64,000 nucleotides of DNA, from NCBI GenBank assembly GCA_951799425.1, contig OX637405.1:25027635-25091634 (forward strand). Direction: 5' to 3'. Below are positions 59,798 through 64,000 of the stretch, piece by piece. Made by a program: the position numbers and the translations under genes. How positions within the stretch are numbered: the first letter of the stretch is position 1; each line of letters opens with the position of its first letter. The stretch comes from Ilex aquifolium. Its lineage: Eukaryota; Streptophyta; Magnoliopsida; Aquifoliales; Aquifoliaceae. Below the pieces are notes generated by a model. That model saw nothing but the letters and a program-made list of their open reading frames with translations, was not told the DNA's origin and did not search any database.

Positions 59798-62160
59798 CTG
59801 CAGAATAGTTGTCCAGATGATCTTATAGAAGAAGCAAATTGCCCTAATAATTTCTCTCTCACAGACTAAATGTGATCAAGTAAACTAGAATGTTAAGGGT
59901 TTTCTAAGACACAGAAATAGAAAAACCGAAAGAAGGAACAAAGTTTAAACAACGAATGACCTACAAGAAATATTTAAGCAACACGAAAAATAGGTGATAG
60001 CCTTGATAGCTTTCAAAAATGGCAGAAAAAGATTGTCTTCACAAGTTCAATTCAGTCAAATAAGCATTTGAAAAGATATCAGCATAGAAGTGATGTTACT
60101 ACACAAAAACCAGAAGTCGCATTAATGGATTGCTTAATTTTTCTTCAATAAAAACAGAATAACTAACACCTTTAGCTCAATATTAAGAAAGTAAATATTA
60201 ACACTATACATTAAAAAAAAATTATGCTTTAACCTCGCCACCCATAAAAGAAAATGGTTCTAAGATAAAGGATAAAGAATGCTAAAATTTGTTCACTGGT
60301 ATTCCTTCAATTATCAAGTAGCATTCACTCAACTATTTCTTATAAATGTGATGCATCCATAAAGCTAGTAATAAGTAAAGCACCATCTCTGACCCAAAAA
60401 AAAAAAAAGTAAAGCACCATCTCATGCATAAAGATATCAACTGCAGTTTTTTCATGCCAAGTTAGAATTAAAAAGAAGACAGATCAAAACACATGACTAA
60501 TAACAGACCCGAAAGCAGTCAAAAACATCAGGATCAATGCAGAAAAAAGAGCTAATTTTCCATTGTCACATATATAGAAAGAGCAAATTAAATGAAAGAA
60601 AATAGTGTGCTTTATGCATGTTTTAAAGTTTTTTTTGCGCAAGGACTGGAGGATTTTATAGTAAAGACAAATTCTGCTGGACATGGGTACCACTTTGTCA
60701 TCAGTATCATCCCTTTCAGTGCAAGCAGATTCTCAGATTTTGATGGAAGCCCATCATTTCTTTGTTTTGTCAACAGCCAACCTAAAAGCCACCTCTCATC
60801 ACCCTTACCTTCCAATTCCAAGTAGGCTTCTACTGAAAAGATTGCAGGCCACAAAAATCTGGAAACCTAATTGTTAAATTCCAGCACCTAGCACCTCTAA
60901 GAACAAGCCCAAGACCATTCTATCATCAGCATCATGCCTACCAACCACACAAACACCACAACTACCCTTGCATTGTCCATGGTTCTACAATAACCACAAA
61001 ACCTTGCTTTTCTTTCCTGTTTCTTATCGAAAATCTTACCCCTCCACAAACTTTATATTTACTAACTAACAAACTCGATATTATCATCCCTAAAAGAGTT
61101 ATTATACAAATACCCCATAAAACTGTGGAGTGATATAGTGTGGGGGGCTGTTTCATACTTTTTTCTACATCACGACTCAAAGGAGAAGTTGATTCTCATG
61201 AATCTCAACTATCCCAGACATATACTCAACTCAACTATCCCAAATATATACAGAAACATAATTGAACCGCAATTATCAGTCATAAGCTTGTTTTTTATCA
61301 TGCTTTATCGCTCATTTCAAAACCCTCTTCGGGGTAACCATGAATATACTGTTATAAATGTTTTGAACCGTCACCTTTTCATGCAAATTTTGAAAAAATA
61401 AAAAACATAAAAAAACAGAGAAACTACGCAGCATGGAGTTCTATTAAGGGGTGACATGTCCTCCGAACACTGCATAGCATTAAAATCCTCACACCTAACA
61501 AATGCCCCAAAAGTTCGGCAATTTCCAACATAATTTCATTATGGACAGATGGCAAAATATGAGACATAAAATAAACTTTCCTACAAAAGCATGCACATAG
61601 GTGTCCTCACACCGAAGGGGTAGAGAACAAGTGGTACTAAACATTCAAAAGAAATGGGGGAACTAACTGGGGTTTTGGTTGAAACCATAAAAAATTTGGG
61701 CCACTTTGGTCAAAAAGAAGGGCAATAAAATGAGGCATCAAATGGTAGGAACAGAGAACAAGAAAAGAAAAAAGAAAAGAAAAGAAAGAGAAGATACTAA
61801 AATGCATTGTAAAATATGCTTTCCTATTATAATTATAAATGTCCTCACCATCCACTTATAGGTTAAAAACTGTACATTTTCTAATTTTTACGATGTGACC
61901 ATCATGTCATATCAAATCTTTTCATCCAAATTATGTAGCATATTCAATATTATATTAAATAAAAAGGGCACCTACATTACTCTTTTATTAGAGAGGAATT
62001 CATTTATCTACAGTGTTTATTTATGCGAAAAGGGACCACAGATCTATATTCGGACACTTTTTAGGCTTTAGATCTAACTTGAACACTTTTAAAATCAAAA
62101 GTCCATTAAAAAAAAAAACTTGACAAAAATACCTTTAATAAATGAGGTTATTTAAAAACC
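59798..62160. other. RFC1 upstream intron or flank, nothing recognised
   Basis: AT-rich sequence upstream of the first visible RFC1 exon. Overlapping frames near 60600-60880 on both strands show no domain I know. I looked for a BRCT-like exon and found none. If RFC1 is complete, its 5' exons lie beyond 64000 and this is one very long intron. Confidence 0.4.
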
Positions 62161-62266
62161 TTCACCATCATCAAATTCTTATATTTATTATCACTATCAT
62201 TATCATCCCACCGTCATCACTACCATTCGTCATCACTGCCAACATCACCGCCCACCACCATTACCC
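62160..62266. repeat. CAT/CAC-rich simple sequence
   Basis: Imperfect CATCA/CCACCA repetition directly in front of the LTR-like sequence that follows. Confidence 0.6.
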
Positions 62267-64000
62267 ATGTAAAATTTCATACAAAATTTAAAAATGGATG
62301 ACATGATATTAAGATTATTTCTAAAATGATAATAGAAATCTTGAATCATTGTTAAAAGATTGATCATGAAATTTAAGTTTCACGTGAATTAACTTTTGGG
62401 TCAAGTTTAGTTTCGGAGGTGTTTAAGTTTGAGAAGGGTTTAGACAAGTTTCTAATTATTTTTAGGTCAAAATAAGACTACCATTGAATCCAGAATGACA
62501 AGAAACCTTGAGAGATGTGATATGGGGATATATTAGAAGTTTGGAAGTATTATAGAGTTAAAACGCATGTTGAGAGAATTCGGGTAGAAAGAAATTTGAC
62601 ATTACCTCAGTATTTGGTCCATAAATTTATACCCTAAAGTCTGATTGTTCTAATTTTTTTACAGTAGAAATTAGATTTCAAGAGCTATAAAAGTATATTT
62701 CATGAAAATTTTCTAAATCGATTTATAAATGGGTAAAAGCTGCCTTGGAAGTTCAGGCAAAAACGAGTTTCATGTTCGAACATGAATTGACGTTCGAAGT
62801 TTGACAGAACTTGAGATACTGGAAGCAAAGTCTGTTTGAACGCCAATCTTTGTTTGAACTTCAATCTCCGTTTGAATGCCAATGTCCGTTCGAAAATGGA
62901 TGCACGATCTCCAACGAACATTTTTCAAGGTTTTCTCTATTTTTTACCCTATAAATACCCCCAAAGACATTTTTTAGGTTATTTTTTTTAGTAGCTTTCA
63001 ACTCTAGGAGGCTAAGGAGAATTCATAGAACAATGAGGAGAAAAGGTTCCGAAGGATTTACGCGGGGATAATCATAATCAAACACGTTAGAATCAAGATT
63101 CAAGGAGATTAAGGTATGAGATTCTTCTTGAATTCTTTCATTGAGACTTAGGTATACTATATAGGTATGTTTTTAGTCTTCTTGATGATTATATGCTAAA
63201 TAATTGTTAGTTATTGATTTCCTTTTGATTGTAAAGTTTGTTTTCAACAAAATACATGTTTTATATTCAAGAAACTCTTGTTCTTGATTTTCAAAATCCT
63301 AATTTTGCTAAATACATGTGTTTTATGTGTAAAATACATTGGTTCTTGATTTCTAAATTTCAACTCTTAAATAAATCATGTTTATATTCAAATACTCATT
63401 TTATCTCCAAGAAAATTGAGGTTTCTAGGCAAAACCCTAAAAATTTTAATATCGCAATTACGAGGTTTTCTTGATATGATCTCTTGCATATTCCTTTATT
63501 CTTGTACATTGAGAATTGTGAAAATTGTGATACATGAATTTTGATGGAAATTGTGATTGGTTGAGTATACGATTTTTGATAAAGTTGTGATTTTTATCTC
63601 TTGTATGGTTTAGGTGCGACAGACTTGGATTACATTTGAAAGATACTGTAGAGTGTTAGAGGTTAACCTATTCCAGTGGGGGTGAGATAGTTGCCTAACA
63701 TTCGTAAGGGGTGGTTTTCTTAAGAGGTCAATTGCTATTGTTCATGTATGTTCGAGGCTGAGGGACGGTATACATTTCCAGGGAATCGATTTGTCAGTGT
63801 TGTACGAGACGGTACACGCCCTTCCTAAAGTTATTTGTGATATGGCCCTACGAGGAATAATTGTGATTATTTGTGTTTATGATGGGTGAACGAGGTGAGT
63901 TTGTTGTGTAGATTCATAAGAAGCAACTAACTTACAAGAGGTGGAATACATGAGATACTTGAGATGATGTTTACTGAATTATTTTCTATTTACTCTGATT
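62267..64000 (+). mobile_element. LTR-like sequence, same family as 25813-27838, cut by the window edge
   Basis: On the plus strand it follows the reverse complement of 25813-27838 in order: a TTAGAAGTTTGGAAGT stretch, CATTACCTCAGTATTT, a TTCGAA/TTTGAA cluster at 62775-62900, TATAAATA at 62950-62957, CTAGGAGGCTAAGGAG, ACACGTTAGAATC, then TTCATGTATGTTCGAGGCTGA and GTGTAGATTCATAAG near the end. The two copies are clearly diverged. The 5' boundary is not certain (a TGTAAAATTTC at 62266 is possible). The 3' end lies outside, so I cannot say whether this is a solo LTR or part of a full element. Confidence 0.65.
62775..62900 (+). promoter_or_regulatory. TTCGAA/TTTGAA cluster and TATA box of the LTR-like sequence
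   Basis: GTTCGAACAT and CGTTCGAAG have cores 18 bp apart, followed by decayed GTTTGAACG(C), GTTTGAACT, GTTTGAATG and GTTCGAAAA copies, about 50-175 bp upstream of TATAAATA at 62950. C-to-T changes at CG explain the TTTGAA forms and fit methylated, ageing DNA. Confidence 0.5.

Noticed and set aside
60598..60880. Overlapping frames on both strands as an RFC1 5' exon or separate gene
   Set aside because: No BRCT or other recognised domain, and no phase-compatible splice junction to the exon at 59797.

Overview
This window is nuclear DNA from a flowering plant, almost certainly a eudicot. The evidence is AT-rich intergenic sequence, GT-AG introns of up to about 5 kb, two plant-type nuclear genes, and layered plant transposable elements. 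I cannot name the species. Both host genes lie on the minus strand. All gene models were assembled by eye from splice sites and reading phase.

Region 1 (1-9.2 kb) is intergenic and repeat-rich. It holds a foldback/MITE-like element, a decayed retroelement-like stretch, and a putative solo LTR (4236-6052) flanked by GCCAC inside a CCA-rich tract. A 2-kb non-autonomous hAT-like element (7230-9208) with a perfect 8-bp target duplication ends this region. Region 2 (9.4-22.3 kb, minus) is a complete four-exon gene for an 896-aa HIRAN-SNF2-RING-helicase protein of the HLTF/Rad5 family (SMARCA3-like 1). Its introns carry a second copy of the hAT-like family and Ty1/copia remnants. Region 3 (22.5-28 kb) is AT-rich intergenic DNA with a MITE-like element and a second solo LTR (25813-27838, flanked by GAACC) inside a GACC-rich degenerate tract.

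Region 4 (28069-42990) is a 14.9-kb Ty3/gypsy retrotransposon of the Tat type. It has two about 697-bp LTRs differing at nine positions, a PBS, a broken gag-pol, an extra RNase H and an integrase. Between integrase and 3' LTR it carries about 8 kb of extra sequence: an array of 39-bp units, each holding two small hairpins, then three tandem antisense spliced genes with the same architecture (PF04195-like domain and a coiled-coil end). The element split a pentatricopeptide-repeat (PPR) fragment, and a second diverged PPR fragment lies just beyond it.

Region 5 (44.0-59.8 kb, minus) holds fifteen exons of RFC1, the large clamp-loader subunit, covering the AAA+ module to the stop. The upstream exons, including the BRCT region, are not in the window. 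Its introns contain a decayed L1-type LINE and a GC-rich CACGTG-bearing block. Region 6 (59.8-64 kb) is the upstream intron or flank of RFC1 and ends in an LTR-like sequence of the same family as 25813-27838, cut by the window edge.

The two host genes both act on the PCNA clamp: RFC1 loads it, and HLTF/Rad5 proteins modify it and remodel stalled forks. The most unusual structures are the triple antisense cassette, the double-hairpin array at the convergence of sense and antisense genes, and TTCGAA palindromes at 18-bp spacing upstream of the TATA box in three LTR-like sequences.
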